NCBI GenBank assembly: GCA_033065855.1
Contig: JAVXUO010000894.1
Span: 1 to 64,000, forward strand
DNA: 64,000 nucleotides
Direction of reading: 5' to 3'
Origin: Escallonia rubra
Lineage: Eukaryota > Streptophyta > Magnoliopsida > Escalloniales > Escalloniaceae
Translations under genes and position numbers: made by a program
Shown: piece by piece, positions 47,622 to 59,404 of the stretch
Layout: every line of letters starts with the position of its first letter
Numbering within the stretch: position 1 is the first letter of the stretch
The notes under the pieces: generated by a model
Databases searched by the model: none
What the model saw: the letters and a program-made list of their open reading frames with translations, nothing else
Told to the model about the DNA's origin: nothing

Positions 47622-48715
47622 TATATAAACCGTGTGGCATTCTTTTCTTCCTCAGTACGCACACAGAAACTCACCCTCATTCCACACCAATCAATCTGTC
47701 ACACCCACTTCCCATTCCACTCTCAAACACCAAAAACATGCACATTTTTTACCCATTACACTCGTAGTTCACACCCAAATCACTCACATATAACACACCA
47801 GCATACACACAAATGGGTTAAAGACACACGCATTAAGAAAAGGCATTCAAGTAACAGTGCTACTGCCTCACGGCAGTGGCTCTTCTTCTCCCTTTGTTCA
47901 TTTCTCCCTCACATACGCACACATGCACTCTCACGCAAGGCAGCACCCTGATGCTACTCCCCTCTCCTTCTTTTTTCACACATAGGCGCACCAATCCCCT
48001 CGCCCTCACCTTCTCACGGCAGCCATGGCTGTTTACCCACGAACCCATCATGACGACATGACTATCGTCGCCTCCCTTTCGCGTAGACAGCCCCTCCACA
48101 ACAGACCTACTACGCCTACCCACATATATGTTGCCTCAACACAACTCGCATACACCCACATGGATACAGCCCTCTCACGGTTACACCCTACACATCAAAC
48201 CCACACACTTGCTGCCTATGGTAGCTTCTTCTTGACGCATGTAACCATCAGCCTTTCACGGCACACCACTCATGCATGGCTGTACAGTCACGACAAACCC
48301 GTATCACCTATGCACACACGATCACTCGGTTACAGCCCACACCTACAACACCCAACACACACGGTTATGACAATACACACCCGCACAGAATTTCACACTT
48401 CCGTAAACCACACACCCCACCCCAAAAATAATTTGATTTGGAGAGAAAGTAGAGATCTTATCATAAAGTTTCGCTGGAACCCTTTCTTCACTCCCTCACT
48501 CGGCTCTGCCTTTTCATTTTTACTAAAAGGCCCAAAGACATTACTTTCAATAATTTATGTGCTAAGAAATTTTTTAGCGGGTGTTACCCAACCCCACTAC
48601 TTTAATCGTCGCTAAAAGTTGGTGGAACAATATCCATGTAAATTAAAAGTTCGTCGCTAAAAATTTTAATTTAACCCAAAAAAGTAACAATAATAAAAAA
48701 ATTCGAGGTATTACT

Positions 48716-49069
48716 GGCATAGGCCTTCCACCTAATCCCTATTGTACTCACGATTAACATCATTCTCGACACCAAAACCAGCACTCTCCTAGTGTAAATT
48801 AATAAAAAAACGAGGCAGAGAAAGATGAAGCCGAATGAGCAATACAATAGAAAAAAAAATATGAATATCTATCATATGCGTATATATAAAAAAAGGAGAG
48901 GGAGTCATGTTTGTATGCCCTCAATAGGTTGCGAAGAACTCGGAACACCATCAAAGAATTTGTGAAAGAAGAATGTACCGTCACGATGGGGTCAATAGGA
49001 ATAGAACCTTTATCCAAAACGACTGTAATTACGGCGAAGTTAGTGAAAAATATTTCACCATACCTTTAC
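48716..49069. other. Flank of element A, nothing recognised
   Basis: Begins with the right GGCAT duplication and would have been continuous with 19730 before element A inserted. No coding or repeat signal can be supported. Confidence 0.55.
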
Positions 49070-50420
49070 TAAGGGAGTTTGATTGTCGTTAGACATATGT
49101 AACCACAAAAGAGTTCGGATCTAAGAGAAAAATGGTAAATTTAGTTGAACTCCATCTTTCAATCGTATAAACTATTTGATAAATGCACTTTAAGGGTCTG
49201 ACTAAATCACATAATTGGCCTTGGAATTCGGGTTGCCTTCGGAATTGGAGCATTTTGTTGTTTGGAATTCAAATCCTTAGCCATATCTATTGAATTAATT
49301 ATACTATGCTGGCCTATGCCCAACTAATATCTTGCTAGCGAGAAGTTAATAGTCTCAAGAAAGAACTAATACTTGGCCCGCCAGCTGCGACCGCGCTACT
49401 GTCTATGCATTGTCGCTGGATCTTGTATGAACACCTCTGCTAGGCTACCACCGCCGGTAGCCACTACTATTGCCGGAGTTGCAAATTTGATTAAAGAAAT
49501 CAATCTTCTGAAGAAATGATATTTGATTTTTAAAATTTTACTGTATATCCAAACAACAAATTTTGGTTTTTCTAAATACAATTTATAATTCTAATTCGAC
49601 AATCCCTTCAGAGTCTAAGTCTAATTAAATCTAAGAGGCATCTTTTAATCCTTTTGGCTATTAGATTAAAATGCACTTTAGTAGTCCAACACATATTTTT
49701 ATATTACCATTATAGAATTTCATCATATTCACTTATATTCAATGTTTTCTTTTTTGTTGAGTCAAAAAGTTATTTACACTTAATATCCAGACACTGTGCC
49801 TTCTTCCTTAATAGAAATTTCCTTCTCTCTCTACAACGCTCCTCAGCCTCAGCCAAGCAAAACTTATCTCCATGGTTCGCGACATTGACGACAAGAATGA
49901 ATGAGGAGGTGACTTTTCCCTCCACAACAATAGTCGAGCCATAGGTTTCGTTGGAGTCATGCTGGGCTCTTCAAATTCGATCTTAAAAATTAACTCAAAA
50001 TAACAAGCATGAATAAAGTATTTGAAGACAGTGAGATTCATTGTTTTACACATAAGATTTAGAATGTGCCAATTAGTTCATAATAAAACTTGAAAAGAGT
50101 AATTATGTTGAATCCTGCATTTTGTTGCACGCACCACTTATTCAATCACGATAGACCACTTAAATTTATAGACAACTAAGGACTTCCTTTTATAACATAT
50201 GCTTACATTCTGAAAGATATATATATATATTTGGCTTCAACTCAGTTAGAGCAAACTTCCTTGGACATCATTTCCTTCTCTAGCGATTGAAAATTGTTGC
50301 TATATATCATAATAAAATACGTCACAAAAAACAATTATCAACAGTATATCATTATTAAAAAGGACATTAATTATGGTCAACAATATATCATTATTAAAAA
50401 GGACATTAATTATGGCACGA
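49070..50420. repeat. Segmental duplication, copy 1
   Basis: Matches copy 2 (51165-53165) in the same order through GTTTGATTGTCRTTAGACAT, ACTATGYTGGCCYATKCCC, TCAAAAAGTTATTTACACTT, ATAGTCGAGCCATAGGT, GGACTTCCTTTTATA and TTAGAGCAAACTTC. Differences are many, so the duplication is old. No intact gene lies inside. Confidence 0.85.
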
Positions 50421-50424
50421 GTAG
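50344..50424. repeat. Two tandem 40-base units
   Basis: The unit containing ATATCATTATTAAAAAGGAC occurs at 50345 and 50385, followed by ATTAATTATGG each time. Confidence 0.9.
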
Positions 50425-51164
50425 CCGGCCACCTACCAATAATTTCCACAATCCTTTCCCTTTTTGTAGCTGTCATGGCACGAGTTGCCGGCAGACTACG
50501 AGTTATCAAAGACAGTGATATTTATGGTCTTAAATATAACAATCCAGGCGCCCCATATAATCTGGAACAAATTTTCAAAACAATGACTTTAGTACACACT
50601 ACATGTTTCTCTCCACGCCACTTATTCGTTTACAATAGACCACTTAAAGTTAAAGACAACTTGGTCTTTCTTTGAAACCAAATTAAATATTTTATGAATA
50701 ACTTTTTGACCGTAACTATAAATACCGTGCTAGAGAGTGTACTTAATTAAATATTATGGTGGTACATATGGGAACCGTAAAGATACCAATACCCTTTCTT
50801 AGTTTGTGACAATCTGCAGGTGGTTTAAGAAGCTTGTTGTTGCAATCATTGTTAAGAAGTATCTTACTAACTAATCTGATTTCCAATAAATTCGTGTTAA
50901 GTTTGATTTGGAAGGAGTTTGAGTGAGGGGCTTTGACAAGCATGACTGATGCAGACCTTGCCTGTAGTGGTATATAAAATGTTCTTTGTACCGTTTCAAC
51001 TTGTATCGACCATTACGATTCTGTATTGATAACCATTACTACAACCGGTTCATCAAAAGGAGATTTGCTCGTGGTTCAAAACGTGGAGCTCAGCAAACAC
51101 TTGAATTGGAGAATAAGCGAGTTAAGGTGTAGTCAGTGACAAACATTTCATCATATACCTAGTA
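50425..51164. other. Spacer between the duplicated segments
   Basis: A third short partial match (CGCCACTTATTCGTTTACAATAGACCACTTAAA region at 50617-50650, compared with 50131-50167) suggests repeated local duplication. No gene was recognised. Confidence 0.55.
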
Positions 51165-53165
51165 AATAGTAGGAGTTTGATTGTCATTAGACATGTATAG
51201 CGATAAAATAGTTTGAATCTAAGAGCAAGATAGTAAATTAGTTGAATTCTATCTTTCAATCGTTTGAGCTATTTGATAAATGCACATAAAGGGTCCACCT
51301 GAAGAAGAGATTTTGTCTTGGAATCGTGGTTGCATTTAGGATTGAACCATTCCATTATTTAGATCATCTATTTGGAATGGTGCTTCAGATTCTTACCCAT
51401 ATCTATCAAATTTATTTTATACTATGTTGGCCCATTCCCGATTGTTATGTTGCTAGTTAGAAGTTATAATTTCAAGAAGGAAATAATACTTGGCCTACTC
51501 GTTACCGCCGCTATGCTGCCGTTTAACTGTCGTTGGACTAGCAACACAGCTGTTGGGCCGCCGCCACCGGCAACCACAAGCGTAGTAACAATGTCCTCGA
51601 GTTTTTGCCGATATTCGCGAATTTTTTGCGAACATTTCAATCATTCGCAAAAATATTCTGAATATCGCGAAAAGTGCATCTTATTCTCGATATTTTTGCA
51701 TTTATCGCGACATTTTGGAACTCCATTTTTCTAGAAAAATGGTAGGATCTGAGCATTTATGGATGCTGTGGGAGTTGAAGCTCGGTTATTTGACTAGGTG
51801 CCAGACATATGAACCATCAAGCTACCAAATCTCTTGTTTAAGTATATATCCATTTAGTGAAACATGATTATTTAGCACATCAACTACAATTCTCTCATTG
51901 TTTTTCTTTTTTTCGTCATTTTGAAGAGTAGAAGAATTATTTCATTTTGTTATTTCATTATTATATGCAAAGTTGACAAATTTCATGTACTTAAATTATT
52001 GTATCCTAAACGAATAATTGCCAAATTATTTCCGATTATATAGTACGAATATTGTTATTTCACAGGATTGTTTCCGATTCACTAACAAAATTCTCTGAAT
52101 AATTTCCGAATTCCAAACTATTGTCCATGCCGAATAATTCCCAAATACCGAATTTGTCACTATGACCACAAGTACTAAAGGAGTTACAAATTTTTTATTA
52201 GAGCAAAAATTAATTTTTTGACCAAATGTAATTCAATTTTTACTTTGTATCCAAATAAAAAATAAAATTTTTTATTTTCAATTGCAAATTTTAATTCCAA
52301 TTCGAAAATCCATTTAGAATCTAAGTGATTTGAATCTAAGAGCGACATTGTATACTCCATATTTTAATCCTCACATACTATGTTATTGTCATCATATAGT
52401 TACATCAAATGAAACTTTCAAACATTTTCTTTTTTTCGGATCATGTCAAAAAGTTATTTACACTTGGGGTATTCAGACACCCTTCTTCCACAATCTGACA
52501 TTTTCTTATCTCTATCTCTAGTGCTCTTTTCTCCTTCGCCAAACAAAACTAGGTTCATGGCTCGCGACATTGAATTCTATTCTAATCGATTTGCGCTCAT
52601 CTTTCTCGCTATAAAGCGCTAGTTATGAATCTGCAGTGACAAAATGTCATTGAAATGATAAAAGTGAAACTCAGACATCACTTCCAAAATTTAAGGTCCT
52701 TATCTTTTTCATTTCTTGTTTTTTTTAACCACAAATATATATAGTCGAGCCATAGGTCTCGATGGACGTAATATTGAACCTCTTCAAATTCAATCTTCAA
52801 AATTAACTCAAAAGGGCATACCATGAGTTAAGTGTTTAAAGACAATAATATTCATTGCTTTAAACACAAAAAACAGAATGTGCCATATAATTTCAGAATA
52901 AAATTTGAAAACAACAACTTTACATAAACCTGCATTTTATGTGTGCACACCATCTTTTTGGTAGCTACAATTTTAGGACTTCCTTTTATAGCATTCACTA
53001 ACATCTCGAAAGACATTTTATGTGCTTCAACTCAAGTTAGAGCAAACTTCTTAAAATATTATTCCCTTCTTCACCGACAGAAAATTGTCGTATATTATAA
53101 GATAACACGTCACAAAAAGTTATTAGCAACAATCTTTTCACCATCAAGTTAAAAAGTTAAAAAGG
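51165..53165. repeat. Segmental duplication, copy 2 (with MITE insertion)
   Basis: Collinear with 49070-50420. It is longer mainly because of the hAT-type MITE at 51581-52164. Offset between copies is ~2.1 kb before the MITE. Confidence 0.85.
51581..52164. mobile_element. hAT-type MITE (584 bases, 8-bp TSD ACCACAAG)
   Basis: ACCACAAG flanks it at 51573-51580 and 52165-52172. Left end CGTAGTAACAATGTC; reversed right end CATAGTGACAAATTCG. The duplicated copy at ~49470 lacks the insertion, an independent empty-site proof. The interior has clustered TTCGCGAA/TCGCGA words at 51610-51715 and CCGAAT words at the right. No coding capacity. Confidence 0.85.
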
Positions 53166-53275
53166 AGATGAGGAAGAAGTTGGTAGGATTTTTTTTTTCC
53201 TTTTTGGTTCAAGGTATGTGAAATATGGAACCTCTGCCATCAATACCCAGTCAAAAAAATAGTGTTGGACACTAA

Positions 53276-53710
53276 GGCTTGGTTTGGCAAATTTTTTTTT
53301 TTGGTTTTCAGTTTCTAAAAATAAAATAAAATTAAAGAGCAGTTTAATTTTTTTTTTTACAAAAAACAAGTGGGTGTTTGATAACCCAGTTTTTTTTTTG
53401 TGGTGGTTTGTGGTGGCCAACGGTGATGTTGGCCGGCGGTGGTCTCCGATGGCCGCCGGCCGCTGCCAACAGTTGCCGGCAGTCGCCGGCGGTGGTCGTC
53501 GGCGACCGGAGGGTGGTGGTGGTCTAAAAAAAAAACCAACACTGAAAAAAAAAACCAGTTTTTGGAGTTTTTAAAACTAGCCTTGATTTAAAAACTGGGT
53601 GTTTTAACTGAAGGAAAAAAAAAAGGAAAATGGTTACCAAACGCAACTTTTTTTTCCAGTTTCCAAAACTGAAAAAAAAACTGGAAAAATGATGTGTGTC
53701 AAACAGGGCC
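53276..53710. mobile_element. PIF/Harbinger (Tourist-like) MITE, 435 bases, TSD TAA
   Basis: TAA flanks it at 53273-53275 and 53711-53713. Left end GGCTTGGTTTGGCAAA; reversed right end GGCCCTGTTTGACACA, both near the Tourist terminal consensus GGCCTTGTTTGG. Inside is A/T homopolymer-rich DNA around a GC-rich core (GCCGGCGG units, 53400-53520). Confidence 0.82.
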
Positions 53711-54431
53711 TAAGTGCTCTACTTTGGTTGTATATACTATACCTTGAAAGGAATGTAAATGTGTAAAGAGTTACGAGGAATTTTTACTAAAAAAATAAAC
53801 CCTTACTCCTAATTGCACAATCCAACTTCAAAGCCTTGATCTTCTCAAATAAATTATGTCAAAATTTGTAAGATCAAAATACCCAAATTCTCAATTAGAC
53901 TCTAACAATCACAATATTTTTATGTGCTTCCTAATCCAAACCTCAATTTTAAAATTAAAAAAAAAAAGCCTATCTCAAAGATCAAAATCTCAAAAAGTTT
54001 CTTCTTAGGAATTTTTTGGAAGCTTTTCTGAACTATGTTGTACTTCTAGGAATATATTATTGTAAGTCATCAAAAATCTTAAAAAGGAAATAACTATATT
54101 CCTAAAACAATTAGAATTGCAAAATATTAATTATGTCCCAGAATTCTCTAAATTTACAAAGGGTTCATCTAATCCTAAAAGTATAGCTCACTTATCGCAA
54201 AGTGAAATCAGAATTGTTTCTTAAGCCCGTACACTATGAGGAGAAATTACAAATACACCCTTAAAAAAAATCAAAGTTTTCTTCTTCTTCTTCTTTTTTT
54301 CTTTCGGAAATTCAACAGATTTAAGATATTCGGGGTCTAACAAATATCGTCCAACCAACTCTTTTTTGTTCTAAAGTTTGTGAGACCAAAATTGTGTCAA
54401 ATGAATGGCTCATGTGCTCAAGCGAGGTGAT
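53711..54431. other. AT-rich intergenic DNA, nothing recognised
   Basis: No open frame with domain motifs, no terminal repeats, no RNA gene seen. Confidence 0.55.
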
Positions 54432-55175
54432 TAAAAGCATGGCTAAGAATATATGCTTGAAAAGTTCAATAAATATTGGTTGGATATTTGCGGAATCATG
54501 GGGGTTAATGTATTGTTGGATCTGATGTAAGAAATGAAGTTGATTAAGTATTATTTTTGCTAATATTCTTCATGAGCTCCAACCTAGAGAGGCTTATGAT
54601 CATGATTCTTGTATTTGTTCGTCCTTTCCCCGCAAGAGCTAGCCTATTGAGATTGGAAGTCAAGATTTTCTTAAACATTTTAATGAACATGTTAAGAGGA
54701 AGAAAAAGTCTATTGTGAAATTTGAATTAGGTCTGTAGGTTAAGGAGGACATCTTGCCCAGGTCATTAGACTTTGATACTTTGGCTTGGTGGAAGACTAA
54801 TGGGATGGGTTATGATACTGAACGTTATAGCAGATGGCTAGGGACATTTAGCTATTCCCATATCTACAGTAGCATGGTGGAAACTTTTAGTTCACCTGGT
54901 AGGTAAGTCAATCCAGTAGATCTCATCCAAAACACTAGAGGCATTAATGTGTGCTCAAGACTAGACGTTGGTTGTAAAAATGAAAGGTGAACTAAGTGCA
55001 TTTGTGGAGTTACATTAGGCTATGCGTTGAACTCTAAGGCACACTTGTAATCCAAAACATTAGAGGCATTAATGTGTGCTCAAGACTGGAAGTGGTTTGT
55101 AAAAATGGAAGGTGAACGAAGTGCATTTGTGGAGTTACATTAGGCTATGCGGTGAACTCTAAGGCACACTTGTAA
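54432..55175 (+). pseudogene. hAT (RICESLEEPER-like) transposase C-terminal remnant
   Basis: Islands on the plus strand: LEKFNKYWLDICGIMGVNVL and MKLIKYYF (54455-54555), KKSIVKFELGL (54700-54735), ILPRSLDFDTLAWWKTNGM (54750-54808), MVETFSSPGR (54875-54904), and EALMCAQDWKWFVKMEGERS (second tandem copy, 55065-55125). The order matches the DUF/dimerisation end of hAT transposases. There are stops and frameshifts throughout. It is a different subfamily from hAT 1 and 2. Confidence 0.75.
54926..55175. repeat. 125-base tandem duplication in the hAT remnant
   Basis: TCCAAAACA(C/T)TAGAGGCATT starts at 54926 and 55051. The two copies differ at only a few positions, so the duplication is younger than the decay of the gene around it. 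Confidence 0.9.
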
Positions 55176-55685
55176 GTTTACAACATTATGTTGGAGGAGT
55201 ATCTAATTTAGCATGTATGAGATATGCAACAATTTTTTATGAACCAAGATGTTCACGAGTCATGTGTTACAGATGTAAGATTCCTTGTGAATATTGTATC
55301 TTATCCTAATTCGGTTCTCTATATTTGTGTATCTATGTGTCTTACTTTCTTGCGTTTTCTTTACTTTTTGCAGTGAAAAATGGTAGTGGTTTAACTGGGT
55401 TCGTGGGGTGCATTTTGAACCTTTCTTTGGAGTATTGGACCTACATTGTACCAGGTGCTTTGAAGTTTGAAGCATTGGTTTTATGCTTTCTCAATTTGAA
55501 CTTTTTATTAGAACATTATGTTTGGTGCTGTATTATTTATTTTGAACATTAAATTGACTTTGGTGGTGTAAACTTTCTCTTCTAACAATTATGTGGGACT
55601 TGAACCAAATTTCTTTGCATATTGTCTTTATTATACTTGTTTTGAACATTACCTTGACCTATCTTTTTATCTGTATACGTGAAAT
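55176..55685. other. Flank between hAT remnant and hAT 2
   Basis: AT-rich; may include untranslated 3' sequence of the hAT remnant. No feature can be supported. Confidence 0.5.
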
Positions 55686-55693
55686 TAGAGTTG

Positions 55694-55885
55694 TCAAAGG
55701 GCCGGGCTTGGGCCGGCCCAGCCCAAGCCCATTGGGCCTGCTGTGGGGCCGGGCTGGGGCCGGGCCAGTGGGGCTGCCAACCGGGCCGGGCCGGGCCTGC
55801 CGAAGGCAAACCTAGGCCCAGTCCAGGCTCTGGCCCTAGGCCCAATATCTAGGGCCGGGCTTGGGCCGGGCCCGGGCCCTTTTTT
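55694..55885. repeat. GGCCCGG-rich subterminal repeat, left end of hAT 2
   Basis: At least ten overlapping GGGCCGG/GGCCCAG words in under 200 bases, in an otherwise AT-rich region. Such subterminal clusters bind hAT transposases. Confidence 0.8.
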
Positions 55886-56405
55886 TTTCTTCTTGTTATT
55901 CAATTTTAAATTTCATCTCTAGGCAATATTCACAATTTAACGAACCTAATCTTTATCCTTTTATTTCATTATAAGTAATATACATATGTATGTATGTATA
56001 TACATATTTATTTGTTAGCCATTATATTTTTTATTATATGTTAAACATTTTCATACTCTTCTTGGTGAGCTTTATTAATAAAATCTTAACACATAACAAT
56101 TTATATAGAAAAATAATAAATGTGTTCATAGGCCCTCCTCCTTTTATCCGGGCTTGGGACCGGCTGCTTGTAAACAAACAGGCGAAGTTACCTATTTTTT
56201 TATATATACGAAAAAATATATATCTTGCTTGTAAAAATTTATTTTATATATATGGAAAAAAAGTATATTTTGTGAAAAAATTTATTCTTAAAACTCTAAC
56301 AATCAAAATAATAATGCATGTCTATCCAAAATATCAGCTATCAAAGATCAAGAAATCTGCAACGTCAACCAAAAGGATCAAAAGAGGAAAATAAAAACAA
56401 ATTAC

Positions 56406-58684
56406 CTAATCATCCGGAAGTACTTCAATATCTGAGTCACTGCTCTTCCTATCATCAATCGGTTTATCTTGCTCGCGGTATTTCGCATCAAGATAATCCT
56501 TCCAACATACACATAGCTCGAGCGACTCGAGGTTAAGACGACTCCTCCTGTCATCCAAAACCCTCCCGCTTGCTGAAAATGCCGACTCTGAAGCAACCGT
56601 GGAGGCTTGCACTGGCAGTACATCCCGTGCAATTTGGGATAAAGTTTTATACATGTTTTGATTTTGTTTCTAAAAATTTAACAAATTAAAATTAACCTGT
56701 TCTTGCCTTGATAAATCAGAATAATGATCAGTATTTGCATATACACCAATCTCATTAAAAGAGGAAAAAGTAAACGAACCTCCCGAATTAGAAGTACCTT
56801 CACCTGGTAGTTGTCTTGCTACTAGATGTTCAAAGCCTTGAAGGTATGGCGCATAATACCTCTCAGCAGTGGATGATGATGTAGCTCGCCCGCGCATGTC
56901 AGCAGAATTACGATAGAGGTTGAACAAGTCCTCAAACCTCTTGCTCACTTTTGTTGTGAGCAAGGTTGTGTCCTCTGCTGTGTAGCGCATTAATTTCGAT
57001 ATCTCTTGTATCGAGGCGTTCACGCCATGCAACTTTAACCTAGGATCTAAACAAGTAGCCACAGTAAAAATAGCAGGCAGTTTACTCCAATATTTATTAA
57101 ATTTTTGATCCATCACTTGTACTATTTCCCTAAAGGGGTTCCTACATATCTCCATTTTGTTAACATTGTAGCCATCTTCAGAATTTCTATTACAACGAGA
57201 GGAGAGGTGGGATAGTACGTACCAGACAATAAATTGGTAGACGTGTAGAATACCTCCAAAAATTCAGCTAGGTATGTGGCCATCTGCCATTCCTCTTGAG
57301 TTGGCAAGCCGGCTGGGAACTGGGTTAGTAGAAAATGCGTATAGACTTCTCGATATGCCAGAATGTGTAAAAGCATGTGGTATGTAGAGTTCCACCTGTG
57401 GACCACATCTGTAACTGCTCTCCTGCGAGGCATATTATATTGAACACACAACGTTTTAAATTGTTGTGTTCTCAAACTCGAGCCATTAACATACGCTGTC
57501 ATACCCCTCATTTTGAGCAGAATATCTCCTGCAGCAGCTAAACCATCTTGAACAATTAAATTAATAATGTGACAAACACAGCGAACATGAAATAATTCAC
57601 CATGAAGTACAGGTTGAAGCGTCTCCTTTAAAGCTGCAACATCAGCTTTATTATTAGAAGCATTATCAAAACTAACACTCATAATCTTATCCTTAATTTT
57701 AAATGTGGTGCATGCTTTTAATATAAGAATAGCAATGTTCATTCCATCGTGCGGATAAGGGAAGTGCTCGAAAGCGATGATTCTCTTGTGCATAACCCAA
57801 TCTGCATCAATCCAATGAGCGGTCACACAAGAATAACTAACAAAAGTATAAGGAGATTGCCAAATATCAAAAGTAAGACTAACTTTACCGTCAAATTTAT
57901 CGAAATAATCGATAAGGCGTGCTTTAGCAGCCTTGTACTGTCGGAGTGCATCGGATCTAGTTGTGTTTCTATGAACCTTTTTGTACAAAGGTTGAACGTA
58001 TGTGTTCATATATCTAGAGTGCTTAGGATTATCGGCAAAAGAAAAGGCTTGTTCATCATGAATAACAAATTCAGCGAGACCGTCTCTTTGCTCTCGCTGA
58101 TTATAAACAAATAACTTACCGTCAAAAGATAACTGCGTTTGGGTAGGTTCGACGTGGCCTTGTCGAGGTGCACACTGAGGGTAATGCCTGTTAAGATGTC
58201 CATTACCACTACCAGTCGAAAATAATTTAAGACAATACTTACATCGAGCTTTTCGGATGTTGTCCACCGTAACTACGTCGAAATGATTCCAACACTCGGC
58301 TTTCTTCTTTTTCCCCTTTTGGACTTCTGGCACGTTATCGGAGGCATTGCTCGGCCCTTCTTCATCATGACCAGGCATAGGGTTGAGATTATGCCACTGA
58401 GTAGTAGCTTCGCCAACTGAGCTGCGTCCTTGACTATAATGCGGGGGGTCTTCATCAGGTGTGTATTCAAAATCTGGAATGTTTTGATTGAACTCCCAAT
58501 TGGCTTGGGTATCTATCATAGAGCCTGTACTCATTCGTCCACGAACGAATGGTTGTGTTGGTGCTTCGATTGGTGTTTGTGATGGCCGTGGCGCTGGCGC
58601 TTGTGCTGGTGGTGGTGCTTGCGATGATGATGATGTTTTTCGTGATGACGATGCACGCCTAATTCTCTTAATTATTCCAGACAT
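56406..58684 (-). pseudogene. hAT 2 BED-finger transposase (one frameshift, one nonsense codon)
   Basis: Starts MSGIIKRIRRASSSRK at 58684. The BED zinc finger lies at residues ~130-171 (CKYCLKLFSTG, HLNRHYPQC). The RNase-H-like catalytic region includes VSLTFDIWQSPYTF and MSVSFDNASNNKADV, followed by HVRCVCHIINLIVQDGL. The first frame is open for 520 codons and ends at 57122. The reading continues one frame over (57155-56670, EIVQVMDQKFNKYW, VATCLDPRLKLHG). It then hits TAG at 56670, where hAT 1 has TGG, before the dimerisation domain STVASESAFSASGRVLDD (56600-56540), ending VLPDD. Apart from these two lesions it is full length (~745 residues by span). Confidence 0.9.
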
Positions 58685-59185
58685 ATTTCACGCTAAACTT
58701 TGTAAGAGTAACTAAATACACAAGTATAAGAGTAGTAATAAGAAATAACAATTAAAAGAATGAACGAGTAACAAATATTAGAGAGTTAGTAATTAAAAAG
58801 AATTTAGCAAGACTAGTAATTAATAAACAAGAGTACTAATTAGTAAATACTAGTAGTAATTAGCAAGAGTAGTAATTGGAGAGGAAAATAGTAGCAAAGC
58901 TTGTAGAAATATAGAATGTTTAGGTAAGAGAGAGTAAGAAGATTGGTGTGAAAAATTAGAGAGAAATGGTGTGAATTTATAGATTTTAGAAACTTCACAA
59001 AAGACCAAAATACCCCTACAAACTATCCGTTTATAGTTGTTGGGGAGGGTAAGAGTGTAAAGGAGTTGAAAAATATAGGTTAGACTAAAATACCCCCCAA
59101 ACTAGCCGTTATATTGCTGTTGGGGGGGTAAAAGTGGAATTTTGGAAAAGGGGTGGAAGAAAGCAAAAAATTCAAACAAGTGGTG

Positions 59186-59404
59186 GGGCCAAAACCGGGC
59201 CAAACGCGGGCCGCAGAACCTGGCCAAGCCCGGGCCGTTTCCGGGTCGGGCCGGGCCAAGCCCGGGCCAAGCCCGGGCCAAATCGGGCCGGGCTTTTTCG
59301 CAGAATCTGAAGGCCTGGTCCAGGCCCAGGCCCCAAGCCCGCTTGTGCAGGGCCGTTACTGTTCATGGACGGGGCCGGGCCAGCCCGCGGGCCGCCCGGC
59401 CCTT
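59186..59404. repeat. GGCCCGG-rich subterminal repeat, right end of hAT 2
   Basis: Repeated GCCCGGGCC and CGGGCCGGGC words, many palindromic, next to the right TIR. Counterpart of 55694-55885. Confidence 0.8.

Larger units (their letters stand above)
19731..48715 (-). mobile_element. Ty3/gypsy element A (minus strand), with three nested insertions; TSD GGCAT
   Basis: Full-length but decayed LTR retrotransposon. The 5-bp duplication GGCAT lies at 19726-19730 and 48716-48720. In its own (minus) direction: 5' LTR 48715-33644, PBS, gag, protease, RT, RNase H, integrase with a chromo-type C-terminus, PPT, then 3' LTR 28196-19731. The PR-RT-RH-IN order and the GPFKILDRVG..LAYRIALP..VHNVFHVS region at the C-terminus fit the chromovirus (Tekay/Del-like) branch. 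The LTRs are interrupted by element B (20397-~26038), a MULE (34334-35471) and a pararetrovirus (36372-47621). Removing these leaves about 11 kb with ~2.7-kb LTRs. Confidence 0.93.
33644..48715 (-). repeat. Element A 5' LTR (right copy), split by a MULE and a pararetrovirus
   Basis: LTR parts are 33644-34333, 35481-36371 and 47622-48715. It starts TGTCATGACCC and ends GAGGTATTACT; the last base differs from the expected A. Compared with the left copy, a block around the element B site is missing, and the segment CTCATTTGCATCTATCACAG is duplicated on either side of the MULE. Confidence 0.9.

Noticed and set aside
49896..49942. EEVTFPSTTIVEP resembling an acyltransferase N-terminus
   Set aside because: Thirteen residues then a stop, with no later family motifs on either strand.
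53357..53574. Open frames with Arg/Gly-rich text near 53400-53540
   Set aside because: They are the GC-rich core of the Tourist-like MITE read in two directions.
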